Part shown: positions 1-12,165 of the stretch, in pieces
How the letters are laid out: the number at the start of each line of letters is the position of its first letter
Numbering within the stretch: the stretch's first letter is position 1
NCBI RefSeq assembly: GCF_023343835.1
Contig: NC_064439.1
Span: forward strand, 26,823,933-26,887,932
Length of the DNA: 64,000 nt
Origin: Lagopus muta
Lineage: Eukaryota > Chordata > Aves > Galliformes > Phasianidae
Direction of reading: 5' to 3'
Made by a program: the position numbers and the translations under genes
Notes under the pieces: model-generated
Database searches by the model: none
Seen by the model: only the letters and a program-made list of their open reading frames with translations
What the model was told of the DNA's origin: nothing

Positions 1-1320
1 GAGGTATTTATATATTATTTACAATGGTTACATAATAACATGTGGGATAAATGCTCTGTTTAGTACTAATGCAGTTCCAGGCAGCAAAGATATTCGAGGC
101 TCTGCTTTAAAAACAAAACTCAGAATGCTGTTCAGTCCTAAGTTACAAGATCTGATTAATGTAACTTTCTTAGAAAATGTGCTGTATTTTATTCACCGTG
201 AGGTTACACAGATAAAGCATGTGATTGAACAAAAAGAAGAAAAGATCTGTATGTGGTCGAATATCTGTGTGTATTGTCAGATAGCCTTGTTCATGAGCAA
301 AGCTCTGAGATAGAAGCAGCTTTTGTTTTTTCATAATAGTCTTTTTCCCCCCCTGCATTATAATCTCTTTATATATTTAATACCATAAATAAAATAGTGG
401 CATAGAAGAGAACTATAAATAAAACATTGGCATATATGCCAAAAGTGATCTCTCAACTTGTTTCTTAATATTGGTGCTATAACTAAAAGAAATCTCTGTT
501 CATTGCCATATTGGATGCAATGAGGGAGCAACTGTACCATATCTCCCCAAATCAGCAAACACAAGGAGTCAAACTGGGAAAGTTACAAAGGAAATTGCTC
601 TTACAGATTCCTATCTGCTGAAGTTTTGTTTTCTCCCTTTTTCTTCACATGGAACTTCTTTGTCATGAAAAATACCAAAATAATGATGCTGTCCTGTCAT
701 TAAGAGGTGTTTTGGAAAATGTTGCATATTTATACCAGAGAGTAAGCACCATAAACAAAGTATTCCTCTGATCCTGAATTTTCAACACTGGGAATGTGGA
801 AGCATGTTTAATCCCTGACTGTAATCACTTGTGCTTATTCTGATGAAATATCCTTCATGGCAAATGCATACTGTAAATAATGTTTTTTTTTGTTTGTTTT
901 TTGTTTTAAGGAGATAATTCATGCTGGGAAGACAAATGTGAAATATAGACACTTTTCAGTTATTTTGTTATGAGAATCTAGAAATCAGAAACATAACAGC
1001 TGCCACACTGTAGTCCAAGAAGCTTGGTGAAACAAGGTCATTTTTGGATATCTGAAGAAAGAAGGAATGATGGGAGAGAATGGTAGATTCTGTGAAAGCA
1101 AATTTCATTGTAGATGGAGATGTTATGAAAAATTGGCCAAGAATAATATTCTTTGGACAAAGAGTAATAATGATCAGGATAAAACTGAACAGTGTAAGCA
1201 GTGAGATGAACTAGACTGAAAAGAAAGATTTTTTTCATATTAAAATGTATGTTTTTGTGAGCTGGAATCATTTCTACACAAAAGTGTCAATACAGGAAAC
1301 ACTATTTTTTTTAATAATCA

Positions 1321-1325
<5 letters not shown>
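1..1325. other. AT-rich stretch without a recognisable gene
   Basis: I see no coding exon or interspersed repeat here. The short open frames are under 80 codons and have no recognisable domain. A T-rich run interrupted by single G residues lies at 881-908. Confidence 0.6.

Positions 1326-1351
<26 letters not shown>
1326..1351 (+). repeat. Poly(A) tract, 26 A
   Basis: An uninterrupted run of 26 A residues. I checked the upstream flank for a retrocopy or LINE body that this could be the tail of and recognised none, so I call it a simple repeat. A retroposed sequence too decayed to recognise remains possible. Confidence 0.9.
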
Positions 1352-1353
<2 letters not shown>

Positions 1354-4300
1354 ATGACAAAGACAGGAAATAGTTTCAAAGCAGCCCTTTGCTCTATGAA
1401 GAGGAAAGTTGCTGCCAGTTAGCATAATGCTGTTTGTAAGCAGAAAAATCTCCTGCTCCCTCTGAATACATGTAGAAGGTGAACACCTCCCTAGTACAGA
1501 TTGTCAGTGCTAACTTCAGAATAGATTGAGGAGGACTGGAATTCCTGATTTGAGGGCAACACTAGATATTAGTGAGTTCAAAATACTAGGTGAACAAGTG
1601 ATTAGGCTTGGCAAAAAGGCAAGTAGATGCATAAAGAATTTGTAGAGAACTTCCTTCAGGCACTATTTTACCTTTGAGAGAAAAAAGAAAACAACAGAAA
1701 AAAACCTCTGGTGGGAACTGCCAGCTCTTGTTTCACTGTCAGCTGAGGCACTGTCTCTCTATGATCTTGAAGTGCCCAGGCTTTCCCAAACTCAATCTAG
1801 GTGAATCAAGCAATCTAGCCTTTTGCAAGAATGAATGTGGTGATATGGTATTTGGAAGAGTTCTTTATACGGATACCCCATTAGAAATCTAATGTCTTAA
1901 CTAAACATTTTTTGAATGAGAGTGGTGTTTCTGAGAAAGCAGATTGTTCAGTCCTACATTGTGGAGCTATATACTCATGATGATCTGATTAAACTAGCAA
2001 ATACATTACGGGTAAAAATGATGGCTGGTCTAAGGCCAAAAGTATTTTTTCTTTATGATAACTGAGAAAAGTTGTCTTTGATATAACTTCGTGCATGATA
2101 ATATGTCAGTCAGTACACAAGACTCCCACCCACACTTTAGCCTGACCTAGAGCAGTGAAACAGTTTTGAAATACTTAAATGTAGGTTCATAATACTATTC
2201 TCTCTCTCTTCTGTCATATCTGCCACCATAATGGGAAGTATCTAAACTGCTGGCCTTTCTAAGATGGCACTCAAACTCTGGAATCTCTCATTTTAGAATT
2301 CTAGTAAGGTGCTCTCTTAAACTGATGGGTGAGTTATTGATATGTTGTTCAGCTGTGGTGGCTGAAATACTAGCCATTGAGAGCAAAGTGTTTGCAAAAC
2401 TTCTATGTGTACCGTGTCTTGTTTAAAAAAAAATGAAAATAAAAAAGATGTTTTCTCCCCCCCCTCAGCCCCTGCACATGGGGATCACCTGTTTATTGTT
2501 ATCCTAAATGCAACTTAATTTAGGCATGATTAAGTAATGTTGTTAGAGAGCAAAACTTGTCCTTTTGGGTTTAATTTTCTCAGCTTTTTAATATGACACT
2601 ACTACTTGTAGACCGTAAAATCCTTCACATTAATACCGAAGGTTGAAGGAAGTCAGAAATTTGTAGCTGTAACAGCAATAAGACATGAAAAATCTACATT
2701 ACTCTTTTCATACTTAGAATACGGTTGAGCTAATTTTATTTTACAAATCTCTTATTCTACTTATCTACATTTTTTATGCAAAAGATTTTCAAAAGAAATC
2801 TCTGCCAGTCCAGTACAAGAATGTTTCTTTCCTGTTCCCTTTGCTTTATAGAGGGTGCCATGTAATTTGACTGATTCAGTTCTGCTAAACATCTTGTCTC
2901 TTTTCTACCAGTGAGAATATGGCAGTTCAGATAAAATTGGCCATAAAATATGCTAAAATCAAGTGTCGAATATAGCTTACGTTACTTCAGTTGAGAACTT
3001 CCTTTTTCTACTATAAATCTTGATTTTGCATCTGCTCATAATAGACAAAAATAAAATGTTACTCGTAGATGTTCATGAGTTAAAACATTCCAGGTTTATT
3101 AACTTTTACTTGAAGAAATAAAGCTTTTAAATCAAATGTAACATTTATTGTGTGAAAGCTGCATATTGTAGCTAATGATCTGAGCTCTAAAATCTTTGTG
3201 GACCTTATTTACTTAAAGCTCCTACTGATTTCAGTGAAGCTGAATTACTTGCTTATCAGCATTAGTAGTAGCAGTTCTAACCACTGTTTAAGAAACCAAT
3301 ACAAACTCTGTCACAAATTCACCATGTAACTACATAAAGCTGATGTTCTGATGGACTGGGAAGTACCAACCTTTTCTGCAAATGATCCTTGGTGCCACAG
3401 TCATTATTATATTTGAGAAAAGACCTTTTAAGAAGTTGGGTAAACTTGATGCATCCAAAATCATTAAACACTCAGGTTCATTAATGACATGGAATTTTAC
3501 CTGTGTACAATTGTAGCAGTTTCTAACTGACAGTTCATCTGAGAGAATTGGGCCTAATAAGGAGGGCAGAGGTTCTCAACTAATGAGCAAGTCAAGGTTC
3601 TGATCTATTAGGTTAGACAGAAACTACCTGTCTTTGAGACTTAAAATAAGAGTCTAGCTTTGGACTTGTTTTCAAACACTTATTAACCATCAGTAGCTTA
3701 ATTCTGCAGAATGATTCACCTGAAATCTCTGGAACTATACACAGGAGAAAAAATTGCTCTATTGGGCCACAAAAATACAGAACATTCATTGTGACATCGT
3801 TAAATCTTCCTCAAGCCTTCAGCCCCTGTTCTACATGCTGGCTCGTCATCCAGGGAGGGTGAGTTCAGTCTTGGTTCTTTTTCACTGCTGAGATACTTCT
3901 TTAAGTCCGTGAGAAGTGTAATAATTGACAGAGTGATTCCTTACAATCAGAATTCCTGACTAGTAGGAGAGAAAGAGTACTTTTTATACAAAAAAAATCT
4001 ATTTTTAGTGAAGTAATAGCTCAACATGCTTAGCAGAGTCTTTTTCCATTTATTTGAAAAAAAAAGTCAATATTATTGAGAATATCTTATCTATTTGTGT
4101 TAAATATAAATAAAAACATATCTTAATTTTTAAAAAATATACCTTGGAACATTCAGTCAGAGCATAAATAAGAAAATAGTGAATTACCTGTGAAATAACA
4201 ACTAATAAGTTTTGACATTGTGTTGAAATAATGTAACCCTGGAGCTGCTTTGGTCACTTCTATCTTGTTCTCTGTGTTGTGTAATAATGTAAATTGACCC

Positions 4301-7300
4301 CCAGAAAGCTGTGCTAAAATCTGATGGGGACTTAACTCTACCTGACTTCTCTGGAGCAGTCCCCAAAACTAATATGCTTACACTGAGCACCAAGACCTTT
4401 GTGTTTACAGTATTTTGAATGAGACTTGGCGATTTATTTTTGCCACCATGTACCCTGCTGGAGAGGTGGTTGGGGCATGATGTAGCTGGGATGTCATAGT
4501 ACTTTGAAGTCATTAGTAATATAGAATGAAGAGTGGAAAGAGGAGAATGAACTGAAGCTGCACATGTGAGTGATGGAACTGTAGTAGATAAAAGATTGCA
4601 AAAGATTGTTGAACTAAAGACAGATGTGATCAGAAATGCCTCAAAAGATGTCTTTTATGAATCAGGTATATGAGGACTAGTGTGACATACAGTGCTTAGC
4701 AAGCTGTAAGTAAATTCTTGTCCTCACTGAATAATGTCTGAACTTTACCATATTCACTACTACAATGAATGCTTTAGTTAAAAAAGTACATGATATTGTA
4801 ATTAATTTTTTTTAATGGAAAGTCAATGTTCCCCACAAGTAATTGCAGCAGTATGGCATATGATTTCTTTAAAAATTGATATAAATACATATGATTTTTT
4901 TTTCTCATTAATCTCATGTATTTACATGTAGTATTCCCCTTAGTGTATACATCTCTGAGCCAAATTCATTCAGCTATATTACCTTCCATCTGCAGCACTG
5001 CTCTTCAAGGTACAGTGCTTTGGGTAGCAACCTTTGCTCTTAACCTAAGATCTAGTCAGTTAACTGCTATGAAATTTTGATTGATTTTGATTCCCTAATA
5101 TCCGTATAATTTCCACCTCCAGAGAACATTTTGTCTGTAGAATTAATGCTGATAGGTTTATCATAAGCAGTAGGCCATGTTTTATCAGTGTAATCATCTA
5201 AAAATATTTGCTACATAAAAATGTTAGAGTTACCTTCAAATGACATTAAAGGTTTTGAGTGTCAGCCTAGATTCAGAGAATTGTTTGCTGCCTGTCTGTC
5301 TTAACATTTATTTTCAATAATTACTGCTATGTTAGTCTTGAAGTAGTACCACTAACTCCTGTATTTTTTTCTTGGGTAACAGAAGCAGACTAGTCCACTA
5401 TACAGATAGCTACTCAGGCCAAATAAAGATAGATAATACAGTGGCAAAAGACTGGTTTTATTCTCTGTTGCGCAGCTTGAATTCTTCCCTGTTCAGTGTG
5501 TGACAAAAGAAATCTCATTTTGTGGCTCCTAAGTCTAAGCAGCACAAATTCTATTATCACTTAATCTATTAAGTGAGTCTGGTCTCACAGTGTAAGACAG
5601 CATTACTCAAGACTGTGCTAATACATCTAACTTTGTTGCTACGCTATAGAAAGTAATATTTTTCATCCTGTCATTTTTAGAAAAGTGTAAGAAATTATTT
5701 GAGATCCTGGGCTGTGGAGAGCCTGCTTTCAGAACCTGCTGACTTGTGCTTCTCTGACATCAACTGCAGCTTTGCTAAGGCAAAGTAAATGTCATAAAAT
5801 GTTTTGTTCTATAGCAGACACTGGCAGATAATTGGCATCTGTTTTCTGTTGTCTAGCTGCCATTCTCTTTTCTGAAGCAGAAGCTCCCATTCTCGTCTAA
5901 TTCCTTGTTGAATTCACTCTCCTAGGGGACTGAAAAAATTGTTAAGGAAAAAATATGAAGTATTCTGTAAAAGAAAACATAGTTTCATATGATTTCTATC
6001 CAATTAATTCTTTGGACTACTTGGGATTTCTTAAAATAATCCAAACAAATTCTCAAGAAATATTCGTCTTAACAACTGAAAAATTCTTTAGCTAAATAGT
6101 GCAATACCTTCTAATTTTTTTCTGGGTAATCTTGAAGATTTCCATTGAAATTCAGTTAATTCTGTCATCAGATTTAAAAAATGCAACCTATGATCTTTGA
6201 ATACAGTAGGTAGACTTTTCATTTGTATCCAGTGCTTGGCTAACAGGATATAGAACGCTTATCAAAATACATAGCTCTATTCTGCTCCATACTGGTAACT
6301 TTTTAAAGCAGATAAAGTAGCACTCTGACATCAAGAATTCTTTTGAGTAAGCGTGACGTTGATACTCATTAATATCCTTTCAAATACATTGCCAGAGTGA
6401 TAGTAAAATCAACACACATAGTTGGTCTTGTCACTACATGGCAGTGTGCATGATACTTGAGATAATGACATAAACACTGAATAAAAACATGATTTCTTTA
6501 TTTAGTGGAGTACTGTTAAAAATTTTGTCAAAACTGATATTGTTTAACTACATTAGCAAAATGTATGGTAAAGTACTAAGATTCAAGAAAGTAATACAAC
6601 AGATGAGACCAGCTTTTGTTTTCACTCTGAAATGTTTTCATAGTTTGTTAGCATTAGATACCAAATAACATCCAGAAAGCTAATTCCAGTTTTCATACTC
6701 AGTGCTTGCTGTTTAGATAAAATTTTAGTCACTTAAGTTTATGGGCAATATTTGCCTAGAGTGATGCATACTCAGATGCATTTTCCACATTATTTCAGAT
6801 CAGACCAGCATACGTACACTAACGGTGGAATCTGTTCACAGCACAATTAGTTTCAGTAATATTCAAATTGTTCAGTGTTACAAAACGAGTTGCAAGTTTC
6901 ATCACTGCTGCAAAATGAAGATACAGTTTTCAATAATGTGAATGTGTGCTTATTTATGAGCAGTATCACAGAACAATTTGAAGATATAAATACGTAACTG
7001 TAGACAGATCTCTTCTTCCAGAGACCTAGCTCTGCAAGTTTATTTTTCTAGTATTACCTAATATTTCTTGTGTGACTTATGTATAGTATCTGTGAAACAT
7101 TTCTGCCTAAATCATTTTCAGTGTCCCACATGCATTACTATTTCTTTCTCTTGTTTAGATCCTAGCAGATTTAGAACCTGCATCACCACAAAGCTTTATC
7201 AGATAGGATACTACAATGTCACAAATGTGACCTAAGATTGATAGGAGGAAAACAGTTACTGTGTCAGAGAGACTTGGAGTTATCAGGATAATGTGGAGAA

Positions 7301-8066
7301 GTTTTGTTTTGTAGAGCCCTTTTTAGCTGTATCAGTCATGCAAAAAAATGGCAATAATTTCATCTTGAGAATTGTGCATCTGTATTTTTGAAATAATGAG
7401 GTCTCGCTGAAGTAATTCTTTCTCCAAAATGTTATTGTTTTTCTGTCAAGGACAGTTGGCTTAAGCTTCATTTTGGCTCTAGCATTATTTACACAGCATT
7501 CTGAGACTTGTCCTTCCCCATCAGACTCAGTTGCTGTTGATTGTATGTTGCTTACCACTCTTATGCGATTTTTCTTTTCCTCCTTTAAATCCTCCTTTAA
7601 ATCTTCCATTACAAAATCATTATGATGTATCAAGTAAATTTTTGGTGAAATATTCTCTATATTACTTTCAGCTCCTTTAATATCAGAACATGTAGTTTTG
7701 AGCTAATTTAATACTTTAAGAAATTTTTTATATGTTATGAAACCTGTGTTATGAAGGAAGCATTAATGCTTCTTTCATTTAAAAAAATATCTTTATAGCA
7801 CATTGCAATTTCTCTCTTCTATTTGACACTAGAAAAGTTTGTCCTCAATGTTCTTCTAATTTTACTTTTTTTCATGTTGACCAGCCAATCTATTGCAAAT
7901 GAGATCTAATCACCTTTGTTTTCAAATCCTCATGGCTGCAGCAGCACTACCACTCTTTTCTGTATTCTCCTTTCAACTGTGATTTGCAGAAACTGTTTTT
8001 GAACTCTTCTCAAAGCATAAACATATTGTTACTATTCTATCACATAAATAGCTACAAAGGCATCAT
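1352..8066. other. AT-rich stretch without a recognisable gene
   Basis: Mostly AT-rich unique-looking sequence with short A and T runs. The two longest minus-strand open frames (4202-4513 and 7283-7633, about 103 and 116 codons) match no family I know and have no convincing splice context. GTCACA and TGTGAC form a small inverted repeat near 7218-7231. I saw no CR1 signature. Confidence 0.5.
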
Positions 8067-8088
8067 AAAAAAAAAAAAAAAAAAAAAA
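8067..8088 (+). repeat. Poly(A) tract, 22 A
   Basis: An uninterrupted run of 22 A residues in AT-rich sequence, with no recognisable retroposon upstream. Simple repeat. Confidence 0.9.
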
Positions 8089-10099
8089 TTCCCTGTAGCA
8101 GAATCCTACCCTGTGTAAAAACTCTGGCCAATTGAAATCTGCAATTTCTTCCCATGATGTGTACATCATACAATGAAAGCATTTCTTTCTGTGACTCAGT
8201 GACCATTTTTGTTGCCTTAAACACTTAAGTCCACATTATGTAATGGTACAATTCAATTAAAAGGCAGAGGAGTTAGGATTTCTTTAATCTGATGTCGCAG
8301 AACTGGTTTTAATTATGAATTTTTAGGTATCATCACCCGAATTTTATATTTAAACAGTTTTAGCAAAATTATTTTCAAAATATAGATTGTAAAACTTCAT
8401 TCTTTTCTCTTGTAATATTATTCAGATGTATATTGCAGTTTTTCTAGAACTATTTTTTTGTTCCAGTTTTTGTGGAAGAAATAATTTTATTAAAAATTTC
8501 AGTGAAAACATGATTTCTTTTTAACCAACAATCTTGCTTCACTTCTGCTCTCTTAAGCTGGCCAGCTACTATGTTCTCGTATCTTTAAGAATTTTTAAAA
8601 TCTTCTCCAAAATTAGTTTATTTCTCCAAAATCCTGTTTATTTTTCATGGAACTAAAAAGGATGCAATGGATTGTGCGCCATTATTCCCCAAAATTAAAG
8701 CAATTTTTTTTTGAATTTTTGAGGCTTATCCACTGCATTTTTGTAGCTTTCATTTATGTTATTTTATTATCTAACTTATTATTTCCTGCTGCCATCTGAA
8801 ATGAATAAGTGAAGATGTTACTCATTTCTGTTCCCAAGTATATTGCTTCCTTTTCTGATGTCTGCCGTTTTCTTGTAGATCAGAGTTCCAATATGACCAT
8901 GCTCTTGAAAGGGAGGCACTGAATACAGAGCACATTTATCAAGGCAGAAGTGCTTAACTATGACCTTAAGCACATGCTGCTGCTTGTTAGTTTAACTGAA
9001 GCTACACAAACATGATAAAAGGTATCTGACCTTTATTCTGGGCTCTAGGTTTCTATTTGATGACGATCTCACTTTGTCCAGAGGTTTAACAAGTGTTTAC
9101 TTTTTAACTAACTCTCTGATTACATGATTCTCTTTTCTCTACTCTCTTCTTTCATCATATGATACAGCTTTTTTAAGTCTCTGACATTTCAGGTGAGGGT
9201 CACTGTATTTATGCAGTGCCAAGAACTAGAAACAGTCTTAAGAGCTGTGTGCTCTTCCCTATTGTTCTGCAAATTAGTCAACATGAAACCAGATAGTGTT
9301 AATGTGTCGTTATGATTAAGGTTAATAAGCTACTGATTATCTCCATAGACTACAGTTCCAAACACATTATTTAAATGGATTGCTTTGTTGAAGTAGTTGA
9401 TAAAAGATCCACATTTTCCCTTGTGTGGTGTTAAAAGATACTATAAGCCTGTAGAGGAATAGGGAAATATTAAAAAACAGGCGCAGTTCACTCTGTCCAG
9501 AGTGTTACAGATTTCTTTTATGGTCAGTATGCCTTAACTCCAGGATATGCTGGCAACATAAAGGTGCCTAGCTATTTGTCAAAGTTAAAAAAAAAAACTG
9601 GAAAAAAAACACACCTGTCTTAATCAACCTATTGTAACCTTTCTGACACATGCAAGGAATTTTTCAAATTGTCATTCAGTTAATATCACTTTCTAAACTT
9701 GACATGCCTGGCCACTAGTTGCATGTAATCTGATCTTTCCCAGAGGAAATAAAAATTTCCATCATTGAATTTTTATCTAGTTTATTCTCTATTAATTAAT
9801 TTATAAGTATAACTAGAATGTGATTAATATAATTAATTTCTACCTGAGTCGTCGGTGAAACTATCAGCTTGGAAAAACCTAGCAGTTAAGGTTATGAATT
9901 TTACAAATTATTTCACATCATTTATCTGTTTTGAAACTACTGACAAGACTTTTACTTCTCTAGCTTTTCATGGATGTCATTTCCTTTGAAAATCACTAAT
10001 CAAATCTAGATTTCTCCTGATGGTCGTCTCTCATGCTTTGAAGAAACAAAAATGAACACACACAAAAAAAGCAGTAAAAAACTTGAGAAAGTTTTCTCT
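8089..10099. other. AT-rich stretch without a recognisable gene
   Basis: No coding exon seen. Near 8900-8990 the words AGTGCTTAAC and TTAAGCACATGCT resemble an old low-copy sauropsid repeat that I know only loosely, so I do not name it. The rest is AT-rich sequence with short homopolymers. Confidence 0.45.
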
Positions 10100-10520
10100 A
10101 AATTTTTTAGCCAAGAGTTCTGAGTACCACCAACTGGGTCATTACTGACAAGCTTTTATGCTTTATCACGCTTGTTGACGCTCACAAGCTCCAAAGAAAA
10201 GCCGCTGAACACTGGCACTTGTTCTGCCAACAAGGCAAGGTGCGTTGTGCAAAAGTGCTTTGACAATCAATTATTAAGAATCCAGAGATGACAATTCATA
10301 TACATGTATATAAGTCAATAGCCTTTGTGCACTTAATCCTCAGGGATCACAGCAGACAGTGACAGAATGTATCAAGGTCAGTGATAATGAAGTCAAAGTG
10401 ATGATAGAAACCAAATGCAGCCCGCTCTAGTCCTAAGAAATAAAATATTGCACGGGCCTTTGCTAATCTATATAGTATTCTGTGGGAAAGTGTATGAAAA
10501 AGGTAGGTTAAATTTCCAAC
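10100..10520. promoter_or_regulatory. Candidate conserved noncoding element
   Basis: This block stands out from its surroundings by higher sequence complexity, several CpG dinucleotides and clustered factor-like words. It has a TCAAGGTCA nuclear-receptor extended half-site at 10372-10380, AGTCAAAGTG at 10391-10400, CAATCAATTATTAAG near 10264-10278, and an inverted repeat TGGCA/TGCCA with a 7-base spacer near 10213-10229. The open frames across it are short and not gene-like. Its regulatory role is inferred from composition alone; no conservation could be measured. Confidence 0.3.
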
Positions 10521-12086
10521 ATCTTCCACTACATTTGCTTTCAGAAGTCTTTGCTTCTGCTCACATTTTTGTTACAAAGTAGACACCTAAGCTGCTAAAT
10601 TCTGAAGACTTGATCACTCATTTTGAAACTGCTTCTGCTTACCTTGTTCTTCGGTAAAAAGTTCCATATAACACAACTGTACATTCAAAAAAGTAAAAAA
10701 AAAAAATGCAAGCCCAATGACTGGCAAACTCTTAAGAATTTTTTAAGCATACAAGAAAATATAGGTCATATGCCTGTATCACAGGGTGTTTTTCTGAGGG
10801 AGAAGCATGAAGACAAATTCTTCTCTCCTTGTACAGTATTAGAGATGTGTTGCAAATTTTTATTTTCTTGATTGAAATTGAAAGAAAATATCTCACTAAT
10901 TGGTATCTAAACATGAAGTATAAGTTCAAGAGCTAGTGCTACAGATATTCAGTTTTCCATATGCAACATGGGCACTTGAATAAGTAACTTCAAAACAGTA
11001 TGAGTCTCAGTACATCTCTCTTATGAAATTAATTATATATGTGTATACCTACCTATATAAGATAATTAGTCCAACAACTCACAATGATCAACGAAATGAT
11101 CACTAGTAAAACTAGGATCAAGAAATACTCTTTCTAAAAAAACAATTCAAAATTCACAGGAGAAAATTAGGGGTACAAAATTCATCTTCTGACAAGAGTT
11201 GTAGAAATTAAATTCTGGGTATACACAAGCTGCACTTTTATTTGCTGTAATTTCTAAAAAAAATTAGCCCATTAGAATTCACTAGCTGGATTAGGAGTCA
11301 GATCAGGTCTTAAAATATATCAACAAGATATAAGCAAACAATCAATCATTTTCATTGAGACGGTTCTTTCATTTCCTCTGAAAAAAGTAATTTCATAGAA
11401 CTAATGTGAAGATTTTAAGATAGAAGTTCTGGCCCTTCTGTCACTTAGAAAATACAAAAAGCATATATTTTAAAAGAGTCAGGAAGTAGGGTATCATTGT
11501 GATAAGTAGAAGAGAACACCTTGTGTCTGTGGCCTGTGTTATTGTAGTGGTGGGATATTCTATCATTTCGGAGAAGCTATGAGTGTTCTGCATATGTGCA
11601 ATACATCATGAGCTATATTAAGACGTAAACTTCACAACAGAATCTAAATTGCTGTGGTCTGTGAGAATTATTTGGAGAAGTATTATGTGCTTGTCGTGTT
11701 CTCACACTTTCTCTAATAGGGTCCCATTATTAGCCTTTGTCAAAGTTGGAAGATTGGACTCCGTAGCTGCCTTTGAATTCTTGGTTGACTACAGCCTGTT
11801 CTTAGGACTGATCTTGTCACAGGCCTTAGTACAAATGGCAGCTAGATACACCAGGGCACTAGTTTTGTTTATATTGGCAGATTTTTAGTGTATTTGAGGG
11901 GAAAACAGTAGTGGAATGAAAATGGGAAAAGATGAGCCTACTGCTTGGGCACATTGGGGATATAAACATCTCCTAAAGTATTTCAGACTTACTCTCTGGA
12001 ACAAAAGGGTAGCAAGGGAAGGATGTCTCCTGAGAGTCATAATTCATGTTCCAGTCTGCTTATTGAATTGGGCAGCTCCTTGAAAG
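10521..12086. other. AT-rich stretch without a recognisable gene
   Basis: I see neither exon nor named repeat. The open frame at 11649-11888 (79 codons) has no recognisable domain. TATA-like dinucleotide runs near 11031-11060 are low-complexity. Confidence 0.5.
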
Positions 12087-12165
12087 ATTCATAGATTTTA
12101 AGGTCATTTATGATTGTCTTGCCTGGCTTGTGTGACACAAGCCATAGAATTTCATCCTTTCAGTG
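12087..12165 (-). mobile_element. Old CR1-type LINE 3' relic
   Basis: The order TCATAGATTTTAAGG, then a GATTGTCTTGCC block, then ACACAAGCCATAGAATTT follows the reverse complement of the 3' end of an ancestral amniote CR1 family well known in turtles and birds (TAGATTCCAAGGCCAGAAGGG ... AACACAGGCCATAGAA, recalled from memory). The copy is strongly diverged. Inside it lies a perfect inverted repeat with 9-base arms, GGCTTGTGT-G-ACACAAGCC, at 12125-12143. The element would read on the minus strand. Confidence 0.5.

Noticed and set aside
3568-3590. GGTTCTCAAC-containing word resembling a hAT transposon terminal repeat
   Set aside because: No matching inverted terminus or target-site duplication found nearby; ten bases are too few.
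4202-4513. 103-codon minus-strand open frame
   Set aside because: No known family, no exon signals, no supporting context.
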